Shown here: positions 15,761-24,936 of the stretch, one piece after another
How positions within the stretch are numbered: the first letter of the stretch is position 1
Layout of the letters: every line of letters begins with the position of its first letter
NCBI RefSeq assembly: GCF_001188955.3
Contig: NZ_JPRF03000021.1
Span: 434,001-498,000, forward strand
DNA from: Kitasatospora aureofaciens
GTDB taxonomy: Bacteria; Actinomycetota; Actinomycetes; Streptomycetales; Streptomycetaceae
Length of the DNA stretch: 64,000 bases
Reading direction: 5' to 3'
Notes under the pieces: generated by a model
The model's input: the letters and a program-made list of their open reading frames with translations, nothing else
Databases searched by the model: none
Told to the model about the DNA's origin: nothing
Position numbers and translations under genes: made by a program

Positions 15761-17532
15761 CCGTCTGGGGGGCCTGGCCCGCGAAGGAGGGCTTCGCGTA
15801 CGTCAGCGACGAGTCCGGCCGGCCGCAGCCCTGGTTCCAGACCTGGGCGGGGGAGCGGCGGATGTTCCCGGTCGACGGCGCGGTCACCCGGCTGGCATGG
15901 CGACCCGACGGGACGCGCCTGCTCGTCGTGACGGACGTGACCGGCGGCCAGGACTACCGGCTGGCCGAACTCGACCCGGAAACCGGCGAGTTGGAGTGGA
16001 TAGCGACGGAGCCCGGGATCCGGCGCGAGATAGGCGTGCCGTACTCGAGCGCGAGCCAGCCCTACAGCCCGGACGGCCGACTGCTCGCGTACGCGACCAG
16101 CGCGCGCGACGCCACCTGTCTCGACGTCTACGTGCGGGACCTGACGACCGGCGCCTCCCGGATGGTCCTGGAGGGCGATGACCGGTACGTGCCGGTGTGC
16201 TTCTCGCCGGACTCCCGCCACCTGCTCGTCCTGAAGTTCCACCAGAACACCGACCAGGACCTGTTCGCGTGCGACCTCGTGACCGGCCGCACCCGGCACC
16301 TCACCCCGCACGAGGGCCCGGCGAAGTACCAGCCCGGCGGCTGGAACGAGGACGGCATCTACGTGTGCACCACCGAGGGCCGCGACTTCCTCGGCGTCGC
16401 CCTGCTCGTCCCCGGCCGGCCGCTGGAGTGGATCGCCACACCGGACACCGACGTGGAGAACGTGATCGTGGGCCCGCAGGTCGTCTGGGCCGTGCCCCAG
16501 GACCAGCGCACACTGCTGTGCACGTCGGAGACCACGCTCGAACTGCCCGGGTTCGCCTCCCAGCCGTTCGGCTACGACGGCTTCGTGCCGCGGTTCGCCG
16601 AGGAGCGCCTGCTCGCCCAGGTCGGCGCCGGCGACCGGGCGACCGAGTTCTTCCTGGCGGACCTCGCGTCCGGCCGGACGCACCGCCTCACCGACTTCAG
16701 CGGCGAACTGCCGGACGACCTCGTCGCACCGGAAACGGTCTGGTTCACCGCAGCGGACGGGCTGGAGATATCGGGCCTGCTGTACCGCCCCCGTACGACG
16801 GCCGGTCCCGTCCCCGCGGTGCTGACCATCCACGGCGGTCCGGAGTGGGCCGCGCTGCCGGTCCACGACCCGTTGATCCAGCGGCTGGTGCGAGCCGGAT
16901 TCGCCGTGCTGGCACCGAACGTACGCGGCTCGACCGGGCGGGGGCTGGCCTACCAGCGGCTGATCTACCGCGACTGGGGACGCGGCGACCTGGCCGATTT
17001 CGAGGCCGCCGCACGGTTCCTGCGAAGCCTGGACTGGGTGGACGGCGACCGCCTCGGCGTCCACGGGATGTCCTACGGCGGGTTCGCGGCGCTCAGCTGC
17101 CTGACGAGGCTGCCGCACCACTGGGGGGCCGGAGTCGCGATCTGCGGGCCGGCGGACCTCGAATCGGACGTCCGGGCCCTGCCACCGACGTGGAACAGAC
17201 GGGTCGTGGAGTGGATCGGGGACGTCGACGACCCGCAGGACCTGGCGAGACTGAGGGCGGCGAGTCCGCTGACCCATGTGGCGAACACCCGGGCACCGCT
17301 GCTGCTGGCACACGCGGAAGGCGACACCACGGTCGTCATCAGCGGCACCGAGCAGCTCTACCGGACACTGACCGAACTCGGCAAGACCGTGCGGTTCATC
17401 CGCCTTTCCCGCGGCCACCTTCCGGACGACCGGGAGGAAAGGGACGACCTCGACGCCGCTGTCGTGCAATGGTTCCGCGATCACCTCGGGCCGCGCCCCA
17501 ACGGCGCGGAAACGACCGGCGAACACCAATAG
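15757..17532 (+). CDS. S9 family prolyl oligopeptidase-like serine peptidase
   Basis: A 591-residue protein with an N-terminal beta-propeller (WRPDGTRLL, YSPDGRLLAY and FSPDSRHLLVL blades) and a C-terminal alpha/beta-hydrolase domain. The catalytic triad is readable: Ser439 in GMSYGGF, Asp523 in HAEGD and His554 in SRGHL. This matches acylaminoacyl-peptidase/dipeptidyl-peptidase types of family S9, which cut short peptides. There is no signal peptide, so it should be cytoplasmic. It is translationally coupled to the M20 peptidase. Together they could trim a peptide or acyl-amino-acid part of the cluster product or inactivate it inside the cell (inference). Confidence 0.92.
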   Translation: MTVWGAWPAKEGFAYVSDESGRPQPWFQTWAGERRMFPVDGAVTRLAWRPDGTRLLVVTDVTGGQDYRLAELDPETGELEWIATEPGIRREIGVPYSSASQPYSPDGRLLAYATSARDATCLDVYVRDLTTGASRMVLEGDDRYVPVCFSPDSRHLLVLKFHQNTDQDLFACDLVTGRTRHLTPHEGPAKYQPGGWNEDGIYVCTTEGRDFLGVALLVPGRPLEWIATPDTDVENVIVGPQVVWAVPQDQRTLLCTSETTLELPGFASQPFGYDGFVPRFAEERLLAQVGAGDRATEFFLADLASGRTHRLTDFSGELPDDLVAPETVWFTAADGLEISGLLYRPRTTAGPVPAVLTIHGGPEWAALPVHDPLIQRLVRAGFAVLAPNVRGSTGRGLAYQRLIYRDWGRGDLADFEAAARFLRSLDWVDGDRLGVHGMSYGGFAALSCLTRLPHHWGAGVAICGPADLESDVRALPPTWNRRVVEWIGDVDDPQDLARLRAASPLTHVANTRAPLLLAHAEGDTTVVISGTEQLYRTLTELGKTVRFIRLSRGHLPDDREERDDLDAAVVQWFRDHLGPRPNGAETTGEHQ

Positions 17533-18017
17533 CCGGACTGTGAAAAACCCCAGCCCCGCCGACGGAACACGGCTAGGGTTGAATGCCGCGCAAAGAAACA
17601 GGTCAAGAATTCCGAACCGGCCGCCGGACAACCGGCGGAGCCACCCCGCACCGAAAACGACCGAGGGGGTACGCAGTCATGGCGCAATGCGGAGCGGATC
17701 GTCGAAGAAAGCCGTGCGCGGTGCATCTTCCGGCCGAATTCCGCTGACCGGAACCGAATCCTCCACCGGCCCCCTCCCGCATGGTCAAGCGTGGCGCCGC
17801 CGAACCTCCGGGCCGAACCTCCGGCCCCTTCGAATCTCGATTCCTCCTACCCAAGGCGCACCCATGAGACGCGGCACAAGCATCGAAGCAGACACATCCG
17901 GCGCCTAATCGGCCGGCACGAGCACGACCACCGGGGCGCTGTCGATCGCCACCGGTCTGTCCGGCTCCCTGCGTCACTGATCAACACCCGAAAAACCCAG
18001 AAGGGATAGGCACACAA
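17533..18017. other. Non-coding 485-bp region upstream of the exporter gene
   Basis: No convincing gene. Frames here have poor codon bias. A 14-codon frame from 17863 has no ribosome site and is not supported as a leader peptide. AAGGGA at about 18002-18007 is the ribosome site of the exporter at 18018. The length of the region suggests regulated transcription of the exporter. Confidence 0.5.
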
Positions 18018-19487
18018 ATGCCTCCTGCAGTCGCCCGCGCCGGGGCGCCCCCCCGTCGACGCCTCGGCTTGATCCTGGCACTGCTGGCTTTCGCCCAGTG
18101 CATCTACGCCATTGACTACAGCATCGTTTTCGTGGCACTGCCCGAGATCCGTACCGGTGTCGGCTTCTCCGCGCAGAACCTCCAGTGGGTCGTCAGCGCC
18201 TACGCGGTCGCCTTCGGCGGCTTCCTGCTCCTCGGCGGCCGCGCGGCGGACCTCTTCGGCCGCCGCCGGATGTTCGCCTTCGGCCTGTTCCTCTACGCGG
18301 CCTCCTCGCTCGCCGGAGCGCTCGCGGGCGACCCGACGACCCTGATCGTCGCACGTGCCGTGCAGGGCATCGGCGGCGCCTTCCTCGCCCCCGCGACGCT
18401 CTCCCTGGTCACCACGACCTTCGCCGAAGGCCCCGAGCGCAACCGCGCCCTGGCGATCTGGGGCGGTGCCGGCGGTAGCGGCATGATCCTGGGCTCGCTG
18501 CTCGGCGGTGTGCTGACGGGCGCCTTCGGCTGGGCGTCGATCTTCTACGCCAACGTCCCGCTCGCCGGCGGCGCCATGCTGCTCACCTTCGTCATCATCC
18601 CGAAGGACACCGATCACGGGACCTCCGGTCGCAAGTTCGACCTGCCCGGTGCGCTGACCGCGACCGTCGGTTCGACGCTGCTGGTGTTCACCCTCGTCCA
18701 GGGACCGGTGTCGGGCTGGACCTCGCCGACGATCCTGATCACCGCGGCCATCGCGGTGATCGTCCTCACGGCGTTCTTCACCATCGAGGGCCGCGGCCGC
18801 GACCCGCTGCTGCCGCTGCGCCTGTTCCGCAACCGCAACCTGAGCACCGGTTCGGTCGTCACCTTCATCTTCATGGGGACGTTCGGTGCGCTGCCCTACT
18901 TCTACACCCTCTACTTCCAGAGCGTGCACGGCTACTCCGCGACGAAGAGCGGTCTCGCCTTCCTCGTGCCGTGTGTCGGGGTGCTCATCGGCAACCTGTC
19001 CGGCGGGAAGCTGGCCACCCGCTTCGGGGTGCGCGCCACGCTGATCGGCGCGCTCCTGACGGGGGTCGTCGGCACCGTGGCCTTCGCCTTCTCCGTCTCG
19101 CCGAGCGGCACGTACCTGGAGTTCGTCCCGGGTGTCCTCGTCCTGAGCCTCGGTCAGGGCACGGTGTTCACCGCGATGTACGCGGCGGCGACCACCGGCG
19201 TCGCGGCGGAGGACCAGGGCATCGCCTCGGGTGTCGCGTCCACCGGGCAGCAGGTCGGTGCCGCGGTCGGTCTCGCCGTCCTGGTGGCGATCGCCAACTC
19301 CGGTCACGAGGGACTGACCGGCGAGGCGCTGCGCGTGGCGACCTCCGACGGTGTGCGCACGGCCATGTGGGCCAGCGTGGTCGGCATGGTGGCGATCGTG
19401 CTGGTCGCGCTGAACTTCAGGCGCAGCACAGCGGTTCCGGCCGCCGAGGTGTCCGAGAAGCAGGACGGCGTGGCGTCGGCTGTCTGA
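18018..19487 (+). CDS. DHA2-type MFS drug exporter
   Basis: A 489-residue membrane protein with about 14 hydrophobic segments. It has the MFS loop motif GRAADLFGRRRM between segments 2 and 3, the LPEIRTG/ALPEI motif after segment 1 and the antiporter motif C region (GGAGGSGMILGSLLGGVL). It matches the EmrB/QacA (DHA2) proton-coupled multidrug exporters found in many actinobacterial clusters. Its position between the peptidase pair and the FMN reductase suggests it exports the cluster product and contributes to self-resistance. A hairpin terminator follows. Confidence 0.93.
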   Translation: MPPAVARAGAPPRRRLGLILALLAFAQCIYAIDYSIVFVALPEIRTGVGFSAQNLQWVVSAYAVAFGGFLLLGGRAADLFGRRRMFAFGLFLYAASSLAGALAGDPTTLIVARAVQGIGGAFLAPATLSLVTTTFAEGPERNRALAIWGGAGGSGMILGSLLGGVLTGAFGWASIFYANVPLAGGAMLLTFVIIPKDTDHGTSGRKFDLPGALTATVGSTLLVFTLVQGPVSGWTSPTILITAAIAVIVLTAFFTIEGRGRDPLLPLRLFRNRNLSTGSVVTFIFMGTFGALPYFYTLYFQSVHGYSATKSGLAFLVPCVGVLIGNLSGGKLATRFGVRATLIGALLTGVVGTVAFAFSVSPSGTYLEFVPGVLVLSLGQGTVFTAMYAAATTGVAAEDQGIASGVASTGQQVGAAVGLAVLVAIANSGHEGLTGEALRVATSDGVRTAMWASVVGMVAIVLVALNFRRSTAVPAAEVSEKQDGVASAV

Positions 19488-19514
19488 ACCCCTGACATGA
19501 ATAAGTAAAAGCAC

Positions 19515-19568
19515 GGGCGGCCCGTTCGGCCCGGTCGGCCGAGTCCGACCGAGCCGAACGGGCCGCCC
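19515..19568 (+). terminator. Nested hairpin after the exporter gene
   Basis: A 16-bp perfect outer stem (19515-19530 with 19553-19568) encloses a second 7-bp stem (19532-19538 with 19545-19551). It starts 28 bp after the exporter stop and is a strong factor-independent terminator candidate. Confidence 0.75.
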
Positions 19569-19674
19569 CGCACCCTGACCGCGGCGCAGTACGGACCCGC
19601 ACGGGACCCGCACCACCCCGAGGACCGCACCGCGAACACCCTCAGGCAGCCGAAAGAGAAGGAGGCGCAACTCC

Positions 19675-20268
19675 ATGGACCAGATCGTGAACGTGGTCGG
19701 TGTCGGCGGTTCGAGCCGACCCGGATCAACCGCCGAGAAGGCCCTGCGGGTGGTACTGGACGCGGCGCAACGACGCGGCGCGGCAGTGCAGCTGATCAGC
19801 GGCCCCGCCCTGGCCATGCCGCTGTACGACCCCCGGCACGGTGCCACCGCACCGCAGGCCCGACGGCTCCTGGCAGCCGTCGCCGGCGCCGACGCCCTCG
19901 TGCTCGCCAGCCCCGCCTACCACGGCGGGATATCCGGCCTGGTGAAGAACGCCCTGGACCACGTCGAGGAACTGAGCGAGGACATACGGCCCTACTTCAG
20001 CGAGCGGGCCGTGGGATGCGTGGCGGTCGCCAACGGCTGGCAGGGCGCCGTCTCGACACTGGCCGCGCTGCGCGACGTGACCCACGCGCTGCGCGGCTGG
20101 CCCACGCCGCTGGGTGCCGCGATCAACACGTCGGCGGCGCGCTTCTCACCCGCCGGGGCCTGCATGGACGCCCACGTCCAGGGACAGCTGGAGGAAATGG
20201 CGGCGCAGGTCGTCGAGTTCGCCACCATGCGCGCCCTCGCGACGTCCAGGGCGCAAAGCGCCCGGTGA
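19675..20268 (+). CDS. NAD(P)H:FMN reductase
   Basis: A 197-residue flavodoxin-fold reductase of the NADPH-dependent FMN reductase (SsuE/ArsH-like) family. The phosphate-binding loop is GGSSRPGSTAEKAL near the N terminus; SPAYHGGISGLVKNALD is the flavin-binding/dimer motif; VANGWQGA and PLGAAINTS follow. Such enzymes release reduced FMN that two-component luciferase-like monooxygenases need. The NRPS in this window carries exactly that kind of monooxygenase domain, so this gene is a good candidate for its flavin supply (inference). It has its own leader of about 190 bp with GGAGG upstream. It is the last intact gene before transposase debris. Confidence 0.88.
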   Translation: MDQIVNVVGVGGSSRPGSTAEKALRVVLDAAQRRGAAVQLISGPALAMPLYDPRHGATAPQARRLLAAVAGADALVLASPAYHGGISGLVKNALDHVEELSEDIRPYFSERAVGCVAVANGWQGAVSTLAALRDVTHALRGWPTPLGAAINTSAARFSPAGACMDAHVQGQLEEMAAQVVEFATMRALATSRAQSAR

Positions 20269-20274
20269 CCGTCA

Positions 20275-21090
20275 CCGCCGCCCGCCGCACAGATTCGCCG
20301 ATCTGGGCTTCGACGGCTCGGCGCTGTTCGTGGACGGCGGCAAGCGAGCGGGCCAGGGAGGGCACCACCACGTCCAGGGTGGTGGTGCCCGGGACGACGA
20401 CGGTCTGTTCGTCGAGTGCGTCGAAGATCTCGTCCACGAGGCGTTCGGCCATGCGCGGGGCCTTGGGCCGTATCAGGGTCACGAGTCTTCGTCGGCCGGC
20501 TTCGCGCAGGGCGGCCGGGGAGCCGTGCTGTTCGAGTAGGTGGGTGACGGCGGGGTGGTCGAGGCGCGGGCCGAGGACGCGTTCGAGGGAGGGGTGTAAC
20601 TGGGTGAGCAGGCCGCGCAGGCGGTTGCTGGTGCGGGTGGCCTCGGCGGCGAGGTCCTGGTCGAAGCCGGTCAGGACGGTGAGCTGGGCTGCGGTCGCGT
20701 CGGCGAGTTCGAGGGCACGCAGGGTGTGGGGCATGGTGCGGGCGGCGTCCGCGATCACGTGGGCGTCGCGGGCGTCGGTCTTGGCTTCGCCGGGGTAGAG
20801 GTCGGCGGTGCGGCGCATGGCCAGGCCGGCAGGTAGGCGACCTCGCAGCCGGCGTCGCGTGCCACGGCGAGTGGCAGGGCGCCGATCGAGGCGGGCTGGT
20901 CGACGATGACCAGGACGTGGCCGAACTTGGCGGTGAGCTTGTCGAAGACGGCCCGCAGTTTCGGTTCGCCGTTGGGCAGTCGCTTGTCGAAGACGGTCTT
21001 GCCGGCTGTGGTCAGGCCGTGGCCGTGGTGGTCGCCCTTGCCGACGTCCAGGCCGAGGAAGACCGCGATGTCACTCGTGTCGAAAACCGA
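20275..21090 (-). pseudogene. IS110-family transposase, frameshifted and 3'-truncated
   Basis: The minus strand encodes the N-terminal DEDD-type domain of an IS110 transposase (VFLGLDVGKGDHHGH, VIVDQPASIGALPLAVA, then AKTDARDAHVIADAARTM). The frame shifts at about 20820, between VAYLP and MRRTADLYPGEAK. The protein runs on to EQRRAVEAQIGE near 20290 and stops there, so the C-terminal domain with the catalytic serine is missing. The break is 7 to 20 bp from the FMN reductase stop, so this remnant marks the edge of the biosynthetic cluster. Confidence 0.85.
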
Positions 21091-21225
21091 ACCCCGAAGG
21101 TCGCTCGTCCGTCCCGGCCTCGCCCGTCGGCACCGTTCGCGCGCCTCCTCGTTACGCAGACCCGGCACCCGTCAGCGGCCGGGCGTTGCGCTCGGCCGGG
21201 TGCCGGTCAGGCCTCTCATCAGCGG

Positions 21226-21555
21226 TCACACGGTGCTCCGGGCCCGGTGACACCACCCCCCATCGAACTCCCCGGACGGCCGGCACCGTATCTCCAGCCT
21301 GGTGCGCTCCCAGCCGCGGGTCGCGCCCACCGCCGCCGTCACCTCCTCCAGGTCCTGGAAGGTTCCGGCCAGCTGGATCGACTGGGTCGCCGAGGTCGCC
21401 TGCGGCTTCGCACCGGGGACGGTGTAGCGAGTGGAGATGCCCAGGCCGTACGGGCCTTGGGTGCTGACCTGCACTGCCTCCGCCCATCCTTGGGGGGCGG
21501 TTGCCGTGATCTTCTCGGCCACCCGTGCAACGCCCTGCTCTATCAGCTCGGCCAT
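21226..21555 (-). CDS. Hypothetical protein, possibly C-terminally truncated
   Basis: A 109-residue frame (MAELIEQGVARVAEKITATAPQG...) with good codon bias, an alternating beta-rich middle and an atypical end (GGWCHRARSTV). Alpha/beta proteins of this size starting with an amphipathic helix and an A-PxGW motif are often immunity-type proteins in actinobacteria, but I cannot place it firmly. It is trapped between two decayed IS110 copies, and its odd tail suggests an insertion removed the original 3' end. Confidence 0.5.
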   Translation of the reverse strand: MAELIEQGVARVAEKITATAPQGWAEAVQVSTQGPYGLGISTRYTVPGAKPQATSATQSIQLAGTFQDLEEVTAAVGATRGWERTRLEIRCRPSGEFDGGWCHRARSTV

Positions 21556-21639
21556 GGTCTGCTCCGGTTCTGTCGGCCCTACCGGTGATCATCGCAGGGG
21601 GCCATGACAGACCCACGAGCCGGAGTGTCAAGCGGCGAG

Positions 21640-22176
21640 TGCGTGGGCCCGGTGGGACCGGGCTGTCGCCTCGTCGTACGGTGTTACCGGTTTTCAGGCA
21701 GCCGTGCAGGATGCCGACGAGGCGGTTGGCGAGTTGGCGCAGGGCTGCGTTTAACTCGATGCCGCGGGCCCGTTGTTGCTCGTAGTAGTCCCTGGCTCCG
21801 GGGGAGATCCGAAGTGCGGAGAAGGCTTGGGCGATCAGGGCGTCGATGATCCGGTCGTTGCAGCGTCGGCCGTGTCACTCTTGGCCCCCGACACCGCCAG
21901 ACGCTCCCGATACCGCGAAGCCTGCAGCGGGTTGACCGCATACACCGTGTAGCCCGCGGCGATCAGCGGCTGCACCCACGGACCCCGATCGGTCTCGATC
22001 CCGATCACCACCTCGGCCTTGCTGTCCTCGCCGAGCTCGGCACCGATCATCGCGTGCAGGCGCTCGATCCCGGCCACGTCTTCCGGCAGCCGAGCTTTGG
22101 ACAGCCGACGGCCCATGGCGTCCATCAGCTCGACGTCGTGGTGGTCCTGGGCCCAGTCGTCCCCAACGAACGGCAA
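21640..22176 (-). pseudogene. Second IS110-family transposase with internal deletion
   Basis: The minus strand reads an IS110 N-terminal domain (VGDDWAQDHHDVELMDAMG, IGIETDRGPWVQPLI, NPLQASRYRER, SGAKSDTADA). Directly after this, in another frame, comes the C-terminal end of the same family (FSALRISPGARDYYEQQ, RQLANRLVGILHGCL). Several hundred bases between the two are missing, so the copy is dead. It differs in sequence from the IS110 remnant at 20.3-21.1 kb. The start near 22176 (TTG) is approximate. Confidence 0.8.
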
Positions 22177-22266
22177 CTCGTACCGGACACCGAGTCTGCC
22201 GGACGGAGCCTCGGTGGGTCTTATCAGGGGACTGTGAGGCGTCGGTCGGCCGACGCGCGGGGCGGA

Positions 22267-23136
22267 TCAGTTGCGTGTGCCGGCCGGTGGGCCGACGACG
22301 GTGGTGAGCTGGAGTTTGGTCTCGTCCTCGCTGCCCGGCGCGGCGGTCATGATGACGATCTTGAGCTCGGTGTCGCCGTCGGTCAGGACATCGCAGTCCA
22401 CCGTGACCGGGCCCACCGACGGGTGGTCGACCGTCTTGCGGACCTCGCGGTTCGCGGTCACCTCTCCCTTCGCCCACAACTCGGCGAACCTCTCGTTGCC
22501 TGCGTTCAGGTCGCGTACCAGCGCGGCCAGGCGACTGTCCCGGGGGAAGCGGCCGGTGGCGTGGCGCAGGTCGGAGACGAGGGCGGCGTCGGTGGTGTCG
22601 GGGTCCGTCTCGGTGACCGGCCACATCACGAGGGGGGTGTGATCGGCGCCCACCGGGAACCTGTCGCGGGCGAAGTTGCGCATCCGCGGCGGCGCGACCG
22701 AGGGGTCTCCCAGCAGGGCGGCCCACCCGTGGTTCCACCACACCAGTTGCCAGTCCGCGGCGAACACGGCAACCGGTACGTCTCCGAGGCGGACGAGCAC
22801 GCGCTGCATGCCCGGCGGGAGATGGTCGCAGATCGTGCCGTCGGCCGGCGGCACGATCTGGGCCAGCCGGTAGAGGTGGTCCCGCTCGGCGGTGGACAGC
22901 TGGAGGGCGCGTGCCAGGGACGCCACCACCGACACCGAGGGTGTCGTGGCCCGCCCCTGCTCCAGGCGCACGACGTAGTCGACCGACACCCCGGCCAGGT
23001 CGGCCAGTTCCTCGCGCCGCAGCCCGACCGCCCGGCGCTTGCGGACGACCGACACCCCGGCGGCCGACGGGGGCAGCCGGTTTCGCCAGGTGCGGATCAT
23101 CGCGCCCAGCCCGGCCCCCGGAGGTGTCGTCGTCAT
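22267..23136 (-). CDS. XRE-family regulator with MmyB-like ligand domain
   Basis: A 289-residue regulator. The N-terminal helix-turn-helix is GLRREELADLAGVSVDYVVRLEQGRATTPS. The remainder is an MmyB-like PAS-type sensor domain (VAVFAADWQLVWWNHGWAALLGDP, FARDRFP, LVSDLRHATGRFP, then KTVDHPSVGPVTVDCDVL). The ATG at 23136 has GGAGG nine bases upstream; the more distal ATG at 23145 directly abuts it. It is divergent from a short-chain dehydrogenase gene, a very common streptomycete pairing in which the XRE protein controls the SDR. Confidence 0.9.
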   Translation of the reverse strand: MTTTPPGAGLGAMIRTWRNRLPPSAAGVSVVRKRRAVGLRREELADLAGVSVDYVVRLEQGRATTPSVSVVASLARALQLSTAERDHLYRLAQIVPPADGTICDHLPPGMQRVLVRLGDVPVAVFAADWQLVWWNHGWAALLGDPSVAPPRMRNFARDRFPVGADHTPLVMWPVTETDPDTTDAALVSDLRHATGRFPRDSRLAALVRDLNAGNERFAELWAKGEVTANREVRKTVDHPSVGPVTVDCDVLTDGDTELKIVIMTAAPGSEDETKLQLTTVVGPPAGTRN

Positions 23137-23250
23137 GCTCTCCATCCTCCGGCATCCCCGATCGCCTGTGGGGACGCAAGGGTGGTACTGGTCTTCCCAC
23201 CGTCGAAGCGTCTCTGGTCCAGCTCCCTCGCCGAGGCAACCATCGACGGC

Positions 23251-23949
23251 ATGACGATCACTTTCATCACCGGAGCCAACAAGGGCATCGGCCGCGAGAC
23301 CGCCCGCCGCCTCATCGCCTGCGGCCACACCGTTCTCCTGGGAGCCCGCGACCGCGAGCGGGGTGAGGAGGCGGCCGCCGCGCTGGGCGCACGCTTCGTC
23401 CCGATCGACGTGACCGACGACGCGTCCGTGGCCGCCGCCGCCGCGGACGTCGCCGAGCGCGAGGGCAGGATCGACGTCCTGATCAACAACGCGGGGGTAC
23501 AGGGTCCCTTCGGTGATCCCGGCGACCTCACCGCCGCCGACGCCCGCGCCGTCCTCGACGTCAACGTCGTCGGCGTCGTCCGCACCACCACCGCGTTCCT
23601 GCCGCTGCTACGCCGTTCGGACGACCCCGTGATCATCAACGTCAGCAGCGGCATGGGCTCCCTCGCCTTCACCCACGACCCCGGCCGAACCGAGTCGCTC
23701 GTCGCCGTGCCGCTGTACGCCTCCTCGAAGGCGGCGCTGACGATGTTGACCACGCAGTACGCCAAGGGTCTCAAGGGCATGCGCGTCAACGCCGCCGACC
23801 CCGGCTACACCGCGACCGACATCAACGGTCACAGCGGCTCCCAGACCGTCACCGAGGGCACGGACGCGATCGTCGTCCTCGCCACCGAGGGGCCCGGTGC
23901 CGGCACCGGACGCTTCGTCGACCGCCATGGCGAGATCGCCTGGTCCTGA
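23251..23949 (+). CDS. Short-chain dehydrogenase/reductase
   Basis: A 232-residue classical SDR: cofactor loop TGANKGIGRETARRL at the N terminus, NNAGV, catalytic Ser in NVSSGMGS and the YASSK motif (Tyr and Lys), then DPGYTATDINGHSG. The Arg after the glycine-rich loop (ARDRERG) favours NADP(H). It is divergent from the XRE regulator with a 114-bp gap. A second SDR at 50.4-51.1 kb has nearly the same motif set. Substrate unknown. Confidence 0.9.
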   Translation: MTITFITGANKGIGRETARRLIACGHTVLLGARDRERGEEAAAALGARFVPIDVTDDASVAAAAADVAEREGRIDVLINNAGVQGPFGDPGDLTAADARAVLDVNVVGVVRTTTAFLPLLRRSDDPVIINVSSGMGSLAFTHDPGRTESLVAVPLYASSKAALTMLTTQYAKGLKGMRVNAADPGYTATDINGHSGSQTVTEGTDAIVVLATEGPGAGTGRFVDRHGEIAWS

Positions 23950-24203
23950 CACCGGCGGCCCGGAGACTGCCGCCTCCGACCAGCGTGAGAACCCCGGGCG
24001 ACTGTCACGCCAGCCCTTTGACCTGCTTCTTCAAGTTAGCGGAGGCTCATCCCACCCCTACCGTCGCCCCTACCTCCACCGTCCCGCATCCAGTGCCCTC
24101 CACCGCCTCGGACCCGGTGCCCTCCGCCGTCGCGTCCGGGCCCCAAAAGCGCAGAACGGCCGAACCGACCTTGCTGCGCCGACGCACTCAGTCCCTACCG
24201 GCG
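23950..24203. other. Non-coding spacer after the SDR gene
   Basis: About 250 bp with no supported gene. It is slightly lower in GC, with Pro/Thr-rich shadow frames only. It ends at a strong hairpin and the start of transposase debris. Confidence 0.4.
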
Positions 24204-24242
24204 ACGGCCCGTCCGCCACTCGCGAGGTGGCGGACGGGCCGT
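24204..24242 (+). terminator. 16-bp perfect hairpin
   Basis: Arms 24204-24219 and 24227-24242 are exact reverse complements around a 7-base loop and are followed by TCTTC. It may terminate transcripts from the SDR gene. The IS481-like remnant begins at its right arm. Confidence 0.6.
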
Positions 24243-24936
24243 TCTTCACCCGGGCCGGGATCACGGTCCAGCGGGTGCTGACCGGACAACGGCGCCTGCT
24301 ACCGCTCACACATCTGGCGCGATGCCCTCGCCGCCGAGGGCATCGCCCACAAGCGCACCCGCCCCTACCGCCCGCAGACCAACGGCAAGGTCGAACGCTT
24401 CAAGTGCGCCACGAGGCGCTCTGTCGTATCCCCGGCATAGCCGGGAGGAAATCGGGAGGAGGTTCCTGGGCCTAATGGCTTACCCGAATCCGAAAGGTGA
24501 AGGGGACAAGAGCATGCCAGGAAACCGGCAGCCGGGTCCAGGCGTAAGGGACGGTGTGCCGGGAAGGCCCGCGTGATATGGCGAAGGCTTGATTGCTTGA
24601 ATCCCAATCTCCAGGAGATGGAAGTTCACATCCACCGGAAAGACGCCTGAAACCGGTGCCGTCCCTGCGGAGGCCGCGTTGAACGGAATCCGCAACTCTC
24701 GGGGACAGGAGCGATGCCCAGTGAGGGCATTTAAGGAGATGAATGGGGCGCCTACGTCACGCTAGAACGTGCGACAGAGACGAACGTGGGATCGCCTAAC
24801 GGGCGCGAGCCCCATGGCGACGGAGGCCCCGTAGTAGTCGCCGGAGTTACGGCCGGCCAAGGAGGACGGGAAAGCCGTCCGCATCGGGCGAAGGGGGCCA
24901 GGTGATCGGACACCCTAGGGCGGGGAGGTATGCGAA

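Noticed and set aside
17863..17907. Short 14-codon leader peptide upstream of the exporter
   Set aside because: No ribosome site, no terminator/antiterminator pairing seen and no protein-like composition.
24300..24476. Small plus-strand gene spanning the intron start
   Set aside because: It is transposase sequence running into intron RNA; the intron boundary at 24404 explains the break.
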